In this document: positions 55,830 to 64,000 of the stretch, piece after piece
Layout of the letters: every line of letters starts with the position of its first letter
Numbering within the stretch: position 1 is the stretch's first letter
Assembly (NCBI RefSeq): GCF_933208495.1
Contig: NZ_CAKOET010000001.1
Location: 124,001 to 188,000, forward strand
Reading direction: 5' to 3'
From: Convivina praedatoris
GTDB taxonomy: Bacteria > Bacillota > Bacilli > Lactobacillales > Lactobacillaceae
DNA: 64,000 nt
The notes under the pieces: generated by a model
Seen by the model: only the letters and a program-made list of their open reading frames with translations
Databases searched by the model: none
Told to the model about the DNA's origin: nothing
Made by a program: the position numbers and the translations under genes

Positions 55830-57509
55830 GTGGTTAAAATTTTAACGGAATTAATCATTGAAAATTTTGCCATTATTGATAAAGTCGATTTAAAGTTAGA
55901 CGAGGGGATGACGGTTTTAACCGGAGAAACTGGAGCAGGAAAGTCAATTATTATTGATGCTCTATCGATGCTAGTTGGCGGTCGGGCCAATTCAGGAATG
56001 ATTCGTTTGGGTGCTCAAAAGGCAGTATTACAAGCCATTTTTGATTTAAACAACCCAGACGGTCAACTTTTGGCCTTGTTAAGTAGTCAAGGAATTACAG
56101 TTGATGATGACCAACTAATTATTTCCCGGGAGTTTAATTTAAAAGGTCGTAATACCATTCGCATTAATGGGATGGTTGTCAATCTTAAAACTTTGGCGCA
56201 AGTGGGCCGCTATTTAGTCGATATCCAAGGTCAACATGATACCCAGCGCTTGTTGGATGCCGATGAGCATTTACCCCTTTTGGACCAGTACGCTGGGGAA
56301 GAGTTGATGCAAGTAAAGCACCAGTATCAGGGGATTTTTAAACAATTTAAACAATTAAATCAGCAAATTAATGATTTAAAGCATAATCAACAGGCGACTA
56401 ATCAACGACTTGATCTCCTAAGGTTTCAGCAAGAAGAACTTAGTCAGGCGGCTTTACAAGCTGGTGAAGAAGACGAGTTATTAGAGCAGCGGGTTAAGTT
56501 ACATAATTTCAAAAAGATTGCCGATAGTTTGCAATTGGCACAAGAAATTTTAAATGGGAACAGTGAGATTAGCCTAGTTGATCAGCTAGGAACGGCTAAA
56601 AATGCGGTTGATACAGCCAGTGGTTTTGATGGGGATTATCAAAATCTAAACCAAACCTTAACGGATAGCTATTATGCCATGCAAGAAGCCAGTCGTGATT
56701 TAAACGAGCGTCTTGATAGTCTAGCATTTGATGAAAGTGCTCTTTTGGCCATTGATGATCGTTTACAGTTAATACACCAGTTAGAACGTAAATATGGTAA
56801 CAGTGTCGCTGAAATTTTGGCTTACCAACGCCAGGTAGAAAAAGAATTGGACGATTGGGATAGTAGCGGTTTGGATTTAGGTCAGTTAACTGAAAAAAAG
56901 GCCGCTCTTAAAGAGCAAGTTCAATTTGCAGCCCAACACTTGCATCAATTACGCCAGGCGGCTGGCGAGCAACTAGCCCAGGAAGTGAATCAACAATTGG
57001 CTGATTTATTAATGAATGAGGCCTTGTTTGAGGTTCAGTTAACGCCAATTGATGGCTTTTTACCCAGCGGTAATGATCAGGTGAGTTTTCATGTTAGAAC
57101 TAATCTAGGCGAAGCCATGGCTCCGTTGGTTAAAATCGCGTCGGGTGGGGAAGCTGCTCGATTGATGTTGGCTTTGAAAACGGCCTTAATTGCCCAAGAA
57201 CCGGTTGAAACGGTTGTTTTTGATGAAATTGATACCGGTGTTTCGGGCCGGGTAGCCGGCGCGATTGCTAGCAAGATGTTGGCAATCGCTCAGCGTTGTC
57301 AGGTCCTAGCCATTACCCATTTGCCACAGGTGGCTGCAGCTGCTGATCATCATTACTACATTGAAAAGCAGGCCGTGGCAGAACGCACGATTACCCAGGT
57401 AGAACTTCTAGATGAACCTGGCCGTCAAACGGCGTTAGCTCGGATGTTATCGGGAGATCAAATTACCGAGGCAGCCTTAGAAAATGCACGCGCTTTACGA
57501 CAGCAATAA
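55830..57509 (+). CDS. recN: DNA repair protein RecN
   Basis: This 559-residue SMC-like ATPase of double-strand-break repair has Walker A GETGAGKS (residues 32-39), QGQHDTQRLLD, a long coiled-coil middle, and the C-terminal signature KIASGGEAARLMLALK with VVFDEIDTGVSGR. The start is GTG 55830, with AAAGG a few bases upstream as a weak site. It closes the xseA-xseB-ispA-tlyA-recN run. Confidence 0.95.
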   Translation: MVKILTELIIENFAIIDKVDLKLDEGMTVLTGETGAGKSIIIDALSMLVGGRANSGMIRLGAQKAVLQAIFDLNNPDGQLLALLSSQGITVDDDQLIISREFNLKGRNTIRINGMVVNLKTLAQVGRYLVDIQGQHDTQRLLDADEHLPLLDQYAGEELMQVKHQYQGIFKQFKQLNQQINDLKHNQQATNQRLDLLRFQQEELSQAALQAGEEDELLEQRVKLHNFKKIADSLQLAQEILNGNSEISLVDQLGTAKNAVDTASGFDGDYQNLNQTLTDSYYAMQEASRDLNERLDSLAFDESALLAIDDRLQLIHQLERKYGNSVAEILAYQRQVEKELDDWDSSGLDLGQLTEKKAALKEQVQFAAQHLHQLRQAAGEQLAQEVNQQLADLLMNEALFEVQLTPIDGFLPSGNDQVSFHVRTNLGEAMAPLVKIASGGEAARLMLALKTALIAQEPVETVVFDEIDTGVSGRVAGAIASKMLAIAQRCQVLAITHLPQVAAAADHHYYIEKQAVAERTITQVELLDEPGRQTALARMLSGDQITEAALENARALRQQ

Positions 57510-57546
57510 AAAAAGCCGTTAGCTTATAAGCTAACGGCTTTTTTAT
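57509..57546. terminator. Bidirectional terminator between recN and pbuG
   Basis: AAGCCGTTAGCTTA and TAAGCTAACGGCTT (57513-57540) form a perfect inverted repeat with A and T runs on either side. Confidence 0.93.
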
Positions 57547-57551
57547 TAGGG

Positions 57552-58859
57552 CTAGGCATCTAAGGCAAAGAGAAAAACTAAGAAGACTAGGGCCAAAACA
57601 TACATCAATGGGTGGACTTTTTTAGCCCGGCCAGTAACAATCATTGTAATCGGGTAAACGATGAAGCCCAAGGCGATACCGTTTGAAATTGAATAGGTTA
57701 ATGGCATACCAATTACAATTAAGAAACATGGGGCGGCAATGGCCAAATCCTGCCAGTGAATTTTACGTAGGTTTTCAGCCATTAAAATACCAACGACAAC
57801 TAGCGCTGGAGCGGTAACCTGCGAGGTAACAACGGATAGGAGTGGCGAGAAGAAGAGCGATAGGAAGAAGAGGCCGCCCGTAACGACACTGGCAAAACCA
57901 GTTCGACCACCAACGGCAATCCCAGAAGATGATTCAACAAAGGCTGAAGTTGGGGAAGTACCAATTACGGCCCCCACGGTCATACCAACCGCATCTGACA
58001 TCAAGGCCCGTCCGGCTCGAGGCATTTGATTATCCTTCATAAAGCCAGCTTGTTCAGCTAAACCAATCAAAGTACCAGCTGTATCAAAGAAAGTAACTAA
58101 TAGGAAGGTTAAAATAACAATAACCATTTGTAGGGAATTGATTGTACCTAACGCATGGATACTAGCACCCATCGTTGGGGATAAAGATGGTGCTGGGGCC
58201 ACAATTGAGTGGGGAAGCTTAATAATACCGGTCGCAATTCCTAATAGACTAGTTAAAACCATACCGATAAAAATCGAGGCCGGAATTTTACGGCTCATTA
58301 GCACCAAAGTCACCACGATTCCAAAAATTGATAGCAAGGTGGTTGGGGTGCTGAGGTGTCCTAAGGAAACCATTGTATCCTTGTTAGTGACAATTAAACC
58401 GGCGTTATGCAAACCGATAAAGGCGATAAAGAGGCCAATTCCAGCCGCAATGGCGACTTTTAAATCCTGCGGGATGATGTTGATGATCTTCTCACGGATT
58501 TTAAAAAAAGTAATTAAGAGGAAGATGATGGCGGCCACTAAAATACCAGCCATGGCTGTTTGCCATTTAATGCCCATCCCCAAAACCACTGAGTAGGAGA
58601 AAAAGGCGTTAACACCTAGCCCTGGTGCTACGGCAATTGGATAACGAGCGACAATTCCCATAAAGAGGGTAGCAATCCCCGAAGCAATGGCCGTTGCCGT
58701 AAAGACAGCGCCGGCATCCATTCCAGCAACTGACAAAACGGTTGGGTTAACAAATAAAATGTAGGCCATGGCGACAAAGGTTGTTAAACCAGCAACAGTT
58801 TCAGTTTTGTAGGAAGTCTTTAATTCCCTAAACTGAAAATAACGCGCAATTGATGACAT
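57552..58859 (-). CDS. pbuG: Purine permease, AzgA/PbuG family
   Basis: This 435-residue NCS2-related transporter has about 12-14 helices and the family stretches MAYILFVNPTVLS, APGLGVNAFFSY, TFFDTAGTLIGLAEQAGF and TSPTSAFVESSSGI. It imports guanine, hypoxanthine or adenine by proton symport for salvage. A CGAAC element upstream resembles half a PurR box, which would fit PurR control. No purine riboswitch aptamer is visible in its leader. Confidence 0.9.
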   Translation of the reverse strand: MSSIARYFQFRELKTSYKTETVAGLTTFVAMAYILFVNPTVLSVAGMDAGAVFTATAIASGIATLFMGIVARYPIAVAPGLGVNAFFSYSVVLGMGIKWQTAMAGILVAAIIFLLITFFKIREKIINIIPQDLKVAIAAGIGLFIAFIGLHNAGLIVTNKDTMVSLGHLSTPTTLLSIFGIVVTLVLMSRKIPASIFIGMVLTSLLGIATGIIKLPHSIVAPAPSLSPTMGASIHALGTINSLQMVIVILTFLLVTFFDTAGTLIGLAEQAGFMKDNQMPRAGRALMSDAVGMTVGAVIGTSPTSAFVESSSGIAVGGRTGFASVVTGGLFFLSLFFSPLLSVVTSQVTAPALVVVGILMAENLRKIHWQDLAIAAPCFLIVIGMPLTYSISNGIALGFIVYPITMIVTGRAKKVHPLMYVLALVFLVFLFALDA

Positions 58860-58997
58860 AAAATCCTCCCAGATTTGGTTACAAGACTACCTAACTAGTG
58901 TAACAATAAAAGCTAAGATATGTTGGTTTTTTTCGTGAAATAAGGTTATTTTTTGATTTTTAAGATAAAAATATAGATATATTACCTTAAAACAAGA

Positions 58998-59022
58998 ATT
59001 ATATATAAGAATAGTTCGTGTT
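58998..59022 (-). promoter_or_regulatory. Possible pbuG promoter with PurBox-like element
   Basis: On the minus strand ACGAACTATT (core CGAAC at 59018-59014) resembles a PurR box with one mismatch, and TATAAT lies at 59003-58998. No good -35 box is seen. The 280-base spacer otherwise holds only AT-rich sequence and the divergent promoter. Confidence 0.4.
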
Positions 59023-59068
59023 TTACTTTGTATTCGAGTTAATTACTATCAGAAACTTACAGTGTCTT

Positions 59069-59098
59069 TTGTTTTCTACTTTCGGCCTAGGTTATAAT
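59069..59098 (+). promoter_or_regulatory. Promoter of the M42 peptidase gene
   Basis: TTGTTT (59069-59074) and TATAAT (59093-59098) are spaced by 18 bases. Confidence 0.65.
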
Positions 59099-59139
59099 AA
59101 GAGACAGAAAAGTTTAACTTAAATAAAGGAGTCGGTGAA

Positions 59140-60210
59140 ATGGAAGACAGAACCTGGCAACGCATTCAAAAATATACCCAACTGCAAGGTACGTCTGGCC
59201 AGGAAGCTAACATTGCCCAAGCCTTTCGCGCTGACTTAACCCCCTTAGTGGATGAAGTTAGTCAAAACGGTTTAGGCGGAATATTTGGTGTGAAAAATAA
59301 CCAGTCGACTGGGCCGCGGGTGATGTTTGCAGCTCATATGGATGAAGTTGGCTTTATGGTCAAGGATATCTTGCCCACTGGGACCATCCAAGTGGTTGCC
59401 TTAGGGGGGTGGAATCCGTTAGCAGTCAGTTCACAACGTTTTAGCCTTTTTACTAAAAATGGGATTTATCCAATTGTTAGTGCTTCAGTTTCACCCCATT
59501 TACTAGCAAAAGACCAAGCAATCACGGGTCTAAAAATTGAAGATATGATTTTTGATGCCGGTTTTGTCGATCAAGCCGAAGCCTATGAATTTGGGGTGCG
59601 CCCCGGTGATTTTATAGTACCGGATACCCAAACAACCATGTTGGCTAATCAAAAGCGTGTTGTTTCTAAAGCCTGGGATAACCGTTTTGGTCTGGTGACG
59701 CTGTTAGAAGCCTTGACTCAGCTGCAAGGGGTGGCAACACCCAATACTTTGATTATGGGGGCTAACACTCAAGAAGAAGTAGGCCTTCGTTCAGCAACAG
59801 CTGGAGTGGAACAAATGCGTCCAGATATTTACTTTGCGGTGGATTCGAGTGCTGCTGATGATAATCGGGGTGCCCAGAGTCATCAAGGTAAGTTAGATCA
59901 AGGAACCTTGTTGCGGGTCTATGATCCGACTCTGGTAACGCCGGTGCGTTTGAAGGAATTTTTGCTATCAGTGGCTGAAGATAACCATATCCCTTATCAA
60001 TACTTTGTGTCTCAGGGAGGCACTGATGCTGGTGCAGCTCAAAAGGCCTTACAAGGGGTGCCTTCAGTTGCTTTAGGAGTGGCATCACGCTATATCCATA
60101 CCCATGAAACGGTTTGGTCGATTGCTGATTTTGAATCAGCTCAGGCCTTTGTGGTAGCGATTGCCAAGAATTTAGACCAAAGTAATTACGAACTAATAAT
60201 GGGTAAGTGA
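59140..60210 (+). CDS. pepA: M42-family aminopeptidase (glutamyl aminopeptidase type)
   Basis: This 356-residue dinuclear zinc peptidase has the M42 motifs FAAHMDEVGFMV, WDNRFGLVTLLE, NTQEEVGLRS and GGTDAGAAQ, plus HTHETVW near the end. In lactic acid bacteria such enzymes (PepA) release N-terminal acidic residues from peptides. GGAG lies upstream of the ATG. Its stop overlaps the start of ftsW. The exact substrate class is an inference. Confidence 0.88.
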   Translation: MEDRTWQRIQKYTQLQGTSGQEANIAQAFRADLTPLVDEVSQNGLGGIFGVKNNQSTGPRVMFAAHMDEVGFMVKDILPTGTIQVVALGGWNPLAVSSQRFSLFTKNGIYPIVSASVSPHLLAKDQAITGLKIEDMIFDAGFVDQAEAYEFGVRPGDFIVPDTQTTMLANQKRVVSKAWDNRFGLVTLLEALTQLQGVATPNTLIMGANTQEEVGLRSATAGVEQMRPDIYFAVDSSAADDNRGAQSHQGKLDQGTLLRVYDPTLVTPVRLKEFLLSVAEDNHIPYQYFVSQGGTDAGAAQKALQGVPSVALGVASRYIHTHETVWSIADFESAQAFVVAIAKNLDQSNYELIMGK

Positions 60211-61385
60211 TGTTTAAAAAATTACAAAAATTAGACTACTGGATTGCCGTTCCCTACGCGACTTTAAGTGCTATTGGGGTCGTAATGGTTTTTTCGGCGA
60301 GTGAAAATATCTATACTAGTCCGCTCTTCAATTTTTTAAAGCAATTACTATTTGTTTTACTAGGTTGGGGGATGGCTTTTTTAGCCTTTCATTTTAGCCA
60401 AAAAGAACTTCGCCGACCTTCATTTTTAAAATGGTCGATGATTGTGACGATTATTTTGTTGATTTTCGCGCGTTTGGCACCTGAAATTAACGGGGCCCAC
60501 GGATGGATTCAAATCTTTGGTTTTACAATCCAACCGGTCGAATTGGGTAAGGTGATTTTAATTCTCTACTTTGCTGATCTTTTTGCTCGATATCCTTGGC
60601 ATCAAGAATTAAGTTTGGCGCAGCAATGGCGACGCTGGCGGCCCCACATAACCACTCTTTTTTTACCGTTAGTTATTTTAGTTTTAATTACGATCATGCC
60701 GGACTTGGGTAATTTGGCGATTACCTTAGGAATTATCGTGTTATTGTGGATGGCTTCGGGCGTATCTCGCAAAGTAGCATTTTGGCTGATTGTTTTAGGT
60801 GCGTTGTCCTTCATTTTTTTACCAGAAATTATTCAACTCTTTCATCTGGGAACAAGTCATTCCTATGCTATTCGACGGTTAACTAATTTCGTTGATCCTT
60901 GGGCTAACATCGACCAAAGTCGGCAGTTACTCTATAGTTATTATGCTGTGGCCCATGGTGGCCTGTTTGGGGTTGGCTTGGGCAACTCCCTAATTAAGCC
61001 CTATTTACCAGAGGCCAATACTGATTTTATTATGGCCGTAGCGACAGAGGAATTAGGTGCTTTAGTTGTTTGTGCAGTTTTAGTTTTCCTATTAGTGTTA
61101 ATTGGTCGCCTGTTATACTTAGCCATTCGTCAGGGAGAACAATATCGTCGCCTGTTTTTGGTTGGTGTATCGGCCTTGCTCCTCCTACAAGCCTTTGTTA
61201 ATCTGGGTGGTGTAATTGGCCTCTTACCAATTACGGGGGTGGTTTTCCCCTTTATTTCGGGTGGTGGATCATCATTTATTGTCTTCAGTGCCTCGATTGG
61301 CTTTGCTTTAAATATTGCCGCTAAAACTAAGCAACCTTTGCAACCCAATCCCCAAGATGTAATAGCTCAAAAGGATTATCGATGA
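60210..61385 (+). CDS. ftsW: FtsW/RodA/SpoVE-family peptidoglycan glycosyltransferase
   Basis: This SEDS-family membrane protein (391 residues, about ten helices) has LDYWIAVPYATLSAIGVVMVFSAS-type start, GLFGVGLGNSLIKPYLPEANTDFIMAVATEELG and FISGGGSSF. SEDS proteins polymerise glycan strands. Its position before ylbG-rsmD-coaD suggests FtsW (division) rather than RodA. The ATG overlaps the upstream TGA; GTG 60207 is the alternative start. It overlaps ylbG by four bases. Confidence 0.9.
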   Translation: MFKKLQKLDYWIAVPYATLSAIGVVMVFSASENIYTSPLFNFLKQLLFVLLGWGMAFLAFHFSQKELRRPSFLKWSMIVTIILLIFARLAPEINGAHGWIQIFGFTIQPVELGKVILILYFADLFARYPWHQELSLAQQWRRWRPHITTLFLPLVILVLITIMPDLGNLAITLGIIVLLWMASGVSRKVAFWLIVLGALSFIFLPEIIQLFHLGTSHSYAIRRLTNFVDPWANIDQSRQLLYSYYAVAHGGLFGVGLGNSLIKPYLPEANTDFIMAVATEELGALVVCAVLVFLLVLIGRLLYLAIRQGEQYRRLFLVGVSALLLLQAFVNLGGVIGLLPITGVVFPFISGGGSSFIVFSASIGFALNIAAKTKQPLQPNPQDVIAQKDYR

Positions 61386-61684
61386 CATTTGAAATACAGG
61401 CACGTCGTGCCATTTATGTTTACTTAAGAAATTTAAAAAACGTCAATCAGTTAAAAAAGTTTGGTCAGGTACTCTATATTTCCGAAGCCATGAATTTGGT
61501 TGAACTTTATATTAATGAAGATCAGGTAGAATCCTTGGTCAAAAAATTACGACAGTATCGCTTTGTCAAGCACATTAAAATTTCACCACGTCCTGATATT
61601 AATCCGGATTTAGAAAATAAGCACGATGATGTTTTCTTTGAAGATTACAGTGATGAAGTTAATAAGGTAGAGGAGCAGGATTAA
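61382..61684 (+). CDS. ylbG: YlbG-family protein (UPF0298, DUF2129)
   Basis: This 100-residue cytoplasmic protein (RRAIYVYLRNLKNVNQLKKFGQVLYIS) matches YlbG, conserved beside rsmD in Firmicutes. Function is unknown. It overlaps ftsW by four bases and precedes rsmD by one base. Confidence 0.9.
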   Translation: MTFEIQARRAIYVYLRNLKNVNQLKKFGQVLYISEAMNLVELYINEDQVESLVKKLRQYRFVKHIKISPRPDINPDLENKHDDVFFEDYSDEVNKVEEQD

Positions 61685-61685
61685 C

Positions 61686-62246
61686 ATGCGCGTAATTGCC
61701 GGAAAATTTAGGGGCTTGCATTTAGAAGCTGTCAAGGGTTCCAATACTCGTCCGACGACTGATAAGGTTAAAGAAGCGATGTTTAGCATGCTGATGCCGT
61801 ATTTATCAGGTGGTCAGGTACTGGATTTATACGCTGGTACAGGTGGTTTAGGTATTGAAGCAGTCTCGCGAGGAATGGATCATGCGAGTTTAGTTGATCG
61901 TAACTTTCAAGCCATTCAAGTCATCACTAATAACGTTGCTAAGTTGCATGCACCGGACTTATTTACCATCATCAAAGCACCAGCTAAGGCGGCTTTGGGC
62001 CGTTTGGCTCATGTCGGTAAGCAGTTTGATTTGGTTTTAATGGATCCGCCCTATGCTAAAGAGACGATTGCTAATGATTTGGTAGCCATGGCTAACCAAA
62101 ATTTGCTTAAACCAGAAGCAATTATTTTAGTGGAAAGTGATCAAGCGGCTCAGTTGCCTTTGGATAGTGATAACTTTCAGCTCTTAAAACAAAAGCAATA
62201 CGGAATTACCTATGTAACGCTTTATCAATATTTAAATCATAAGTAA
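61686..62246 (+). CDS. rsmD: 16S rRNA (guanine966-N2)-methyltransferase RsmD
   Basis: This 186-residue methyltransferase has RVIAGKFRGLHLEAV, RPTTDKVKEAMFSML, LDLYAGTGGLGIEAVSRG (SAM motif) and the catalytic LMDPPYA. It is followed by coaD, as in most Firmicutes. Confidence 0.96.
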   Translation: MRVIAGKFRGLHLEAVKGSNTRPTTDKVKEAMFSMLMPYLSGGQVLDLYAGTGGLGIEAVSRGMDHASLVDRNFQAIQVITNNVAKLHAPDLFTIIKAPAKAALGRLAHVGKQFDLVLMDPPYAKETIANDLVAMANQNLLKPEAIILVESDQAAQLPLDSDNFQLLKQKQYGITYVTLYQYLNHK

Positions 62247-62257
62247 GGTATATAAGA

Positions 62258-62734
62258 ATGAGAAAAGCAGTTTTTCCAGGAAGTTTTGACCCGCTTACCA
62301 ATGGGCATATGGACATTATTAGGCGTGCTAGTCAGCTTTTTGATGAGGTGATTGTAGCAGTTGGAACCAATACTAATAAGGCTGGATTATTTACTACCCA
62401 ACAGCGTCTGGACCTGGTGACAGAGGCCGTAGCTGACTTACCAAATGTCAGTGTGGGGGCCATTGCTGGGCTAACAGTTGATTTTATGCAATCTAAGGAT
62501 GCAAAATACATTATTCGAGGCCTCCGGAATTGTAAAGATTTTGAGTATGAACGTGATATTGCTGGGGTTAATAGTGTTTTAGCGGAAGTAGAGACAGTAC
62601 TTTTGTTGGCTCGGCCGGAAAATCAAAATATTTCTTCTTCGATGGTCAAAGAAATCGGTAAGATGGGGGCTAAAAATATGAATCAATTTGTGCCGCCGAT
62701 TGTCGTAAAGGCTTTGGAAGAACAATTTAAATAA
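62258..62734 (+). CDS. coaD: Phosphopantetheine adenylyltransferase
   Basis: This 158-residue nucleotidyltransferase makes dephospho-CoA. It has FPGSFDPLTNGHMDIIRRA with the T/NGH motif, IRGLRNCKDFEYERDIAGVN and ISSSMVKEIG. The terminator after it separates the housekeeping run from the competence genes. A PDZ protease gene often found next is absent. Confidence 0.96.
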   Translation: MRKAVFPGSFDPLTNGHMDIIRRASQLFDEVIVAVGTNTNKAGLFTTQQRLDLVTEAVADLPNVSVGAIAGLTVDFMQSKDAKYIIRGLRNCKDFEYERDIAGVNSVLAEVETVLLLARPENQNISSSMVKEIGKMGAKNMNQFVPPIVVKALEEQFK

Positions 62735-62743
62735 GAATCATTG

Positions 62744-62768
62744 AACTCCTCAACTTGAGGAGTTTTTT
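62744..62768 (+). terminator. Terminator after coaD
   Basis: ACTCCTC (62745-62751) pairs with GAGGAGT (62757-62763), then a run of T. Confidence 0.9.
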
Positions 62769-62840
62769 TATGCTGATTTTTAACTTGTGATAGTTTTGAA
62801 AACTAAAACCGTACTATCTAGTAGAAAGGTGAGGTAGCAA

Positions 62841-63479
62841 ATGGCATTTTTACAGGTAAGTTGGCAATGGTTGCAAGACCATCAGCGTTTAGCATTAACG
62901 GCTGTGATTAGTTTTATGAGCATCATGGTTTTAGTAACTTGGGCGACTGTTAGCACTAATAGGCAACCGGTGGTTCGGCCCAGTAAAGCTAATGTTGAGA
63001 CGGCTAGTTCAGCTGATGCAACCAGTCGGGTTAGTGCTAGTCATTCAACGGCGATTACCGTTGATGTCAAAGGAGCAATCGTTCATCCGGGCCTTTATCA
63101 TTTGAAAGAAAATCAACGATTGGCCGATTTAATTCAAATAGCAGGGGGATTAACAGCTCAAGCCGACCAACGACAAATTAATTTAGCCCAAAAATTGAGT
63201 GACGGGCAGGCGATTTATTTAGTAAGTCAGGGAGACAGTCCAGTGAATCCTGATTTTAGTGCCAGTAGCGCAACGAATAGTAGTACAGGAACAGTCAATT
63301 TAAACACGGCCAGTTTAGAGATGTTGCAGCAATTAGACGGGGTTGGCGCTAAAAAGGCCGTAAAGATTATTGCCTATCGGAATAGTCAGCATGGTTTTAA
63401 GAAGATTGAAGAATTAAAAGAAGTGGAAGGAATCGGGGAAAAACGATTTGAAAAATTAAAAGCTAAGGTTAGTGTATGA
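62841..63479 (+). CDS. comEA: Competence protein ComEA
   Basis: This 212-residue DNA receptor has one N-terminal membrane helix (about residues 18-37), a linker rich in Ser/Ala/Thr, an SLBB-like domain (ITVDVKGAIVHPGLYHLKENQRLADLIQIAGG) and a C-terminal helix-hairpin-helix pair (VNLNTASLEMLQQLDGVGAKKA, KEVEGIGEKRFEKLK). It binds incoming double-stranded DNA during transformation. AAAGGTGAGG precedes the ATG. It overlaps comEC by four bases. Confidence 0.93.
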   Translation: MAFLQVSWQWLQDHQRLALTAVISFMSIMVLVTWATVSTNRQPVVRPSKANVETASSADATSRVSASHSTAITVDVKGAIVHPGLYHLKENQRLADLIQIAGGLTAQADQRQINLAQKLSDGQAIYLVSQGDSPVNPDFSASSATNSSTGTVNLNTASLEMLQQLDGVGAKKAVKIIAYRNSQHGFKKIEELKEVEGIGEKRFEKLKAKVSV

Positions 63480-64000
63480 CTACTAGGGCAGACCAATATA
63501 TGCTCTTAATCAGCTTATGGATTGCTTGTATGAGTGGGCTGATATTTCAATTCAACGGGCTAACCGTCCTTTTAGCTAGCCTGGTTTTGGCGTTGCTTAT
63601 CTGGCAAAAATCGCTATCCTTGTTCCTTTGGGTTGGCTTGTTCAGTTTGATAGTTGGCTTGTATTTTGTCAGTCATCAAGTCCAATTACAAGATCAAGTT
63701 CGTCAAAGTTATCCATCAACTGGGACTTATCGCGGACGGTTAATACCTGATGAGTTAACAGTTGATGGTCAGCAGTTAAGTGGTCTAGCCCATTTTAAAA
63801 ATGGCCAAACAGTACGTTTTTTCTGTCAAATTTCCAGTCAAAATCAGCAGAAGAATTGGCAGACTAATCAACAAGTACTGGATTTTGAGGCTCAAGGAAG
63901 TTTGTTGGCCCTGGAAGCACCCAGTAATTTTAATCAGTTTGATGGACAATTCTATGCCAAAACGCAGGGAATTACCCATCAATTGCAGGTTAAAAATTGG
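63476..64000 (+). CDS. comEC: Competence protein ComEC, N-terminal part (cut by window end)
   Basis: ATG 63476 overlaps the comEA stop and the frame stays open to the window edge, 175 residues. It begins with closely spaced hydrophobic helices (MLLISLWIACMSGLIFQF, LTVLLASLVLALLIW, LFLWVGLFSLIVGLYFV) and then a soluble region with YRGRLIPDELTV, as in the N-terminal DUF4131/OB domain of ComEC. ComEC forms the DNA uptake channel. The competence domain lies beyond the window. Position after comEA supports the call. Confidence 0.88.
   Translation, partial: MTTRADQYMLLISLWIACMSGLIFQFNGLTVLLASLVLALLIWQKSLSLFLWVGLFSLIVGLYFVSHQVQLQDQVRQSYPSTGTYRGRLIPDELTVDGQQLSGLAHFKNGQTVRFFCQISSQNQQKNWQTNQQVLDFEAQGSLLALEAPSNFNQFDGQFYAKTQGITHQLQVKNW

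Noticed and set aside
58138-58596. 152-codon plus-strand frame inside pbuG
   Set aside because: It is antisense to a clear transporter gene, with no ribosome binding site or family resemblance.
58860-59139. Purine riboswitch upstream of pbuG
   Set aside because: No three-way-junction core or matching P1 strands were found in the minus-strand leader.

Overview
This window is a gene-dense chromosomal segment of a low-to-moderate GC Gram-positive bacterium of the Lactobacillales, most probably a Leuconostoc/Weissella-type heterofermenter. The evidence is a compact archaeal-type phosphoenolpyruvate carboxylase, a short NAD-type 6-phosphogluconate dehydrogenase in a gluconate cluster, CcpA with cre-type sites, T-box control, RpoY/RNase J, and gene orders typical of lactic acid bacteria. 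There is no prophage, insertion sequence, tRNA, rRNA or CRISPR array. Most of the content is core genome, so the species remains an inference.

Layout. 1-6.4 kb: end of plsX with acpP, a SprT-like protein, ccpA with a cre site on its own promoter, an OatA-like O-acetyltransferase, an MFS exporter and two small charged proteins. 6.4-12.1 kb: udk, then an RpiR-type regulator divergent from gnd-gntK-gntP (gluconate use). The shared spacer carries two 13-bp dyads and a cre site. 12.2-16.8 kb: two APC permeases and an isoleucine 2-epimerase-like PLP enzyme. 16.8-22.2 kb: alaS behind an alanine T-box, ireB-ruvX, a histidinol-phosphatase remnant, hisC and yrzB. 22.3-29 kb: cydABDC (cytochrome bd and its ABC exporter) with a GH73-like hydrolase. 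29-35.3 kb: pcrA-ligA-camS and an unknown membrane protein.

35.3-41.2 kb: metK behind a compact SAM-type riboswitch, then on the minus strand rpoY-rnjA, ppc and a degenerate lipid-kinase-like gene. 41.3-49.4 kb: efp-asp23-nusB, tatD-rnmV-rsmA, veg, a metal ABC transporter without a binding protein, purR with a PurBox-like palindrome, and glmU. 49.4-52.2 kb: a Met-rich DUF1541 protein, a flavin disulfide oxidoreductase and two unknown small genes. 52.3-57.5 kb: an unassigned structured RNA of about 240 nt, then xseA-xseB-ispA-tlyA-recN. 57.5-64 kb: an AzgA purine permease, an M42 peptidase, ftsW-ylbG-rsmD-coaD, and comEA-comEC, with comEC cut by the window edge.

The candidates I rate most worth following are the structured RNA at 52303-52540, which has its own promoter and terminator and a multibranched fold and which I cannot assign to a known family; the compact metK riboswitch with a clear antiterminator switch; the paired RpiR/CcpA operator architecture at 8013-8079; and the histidinol-phosphatase remnant next to hisC. 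All functional calls rest on reading the sequence; no database search was run.
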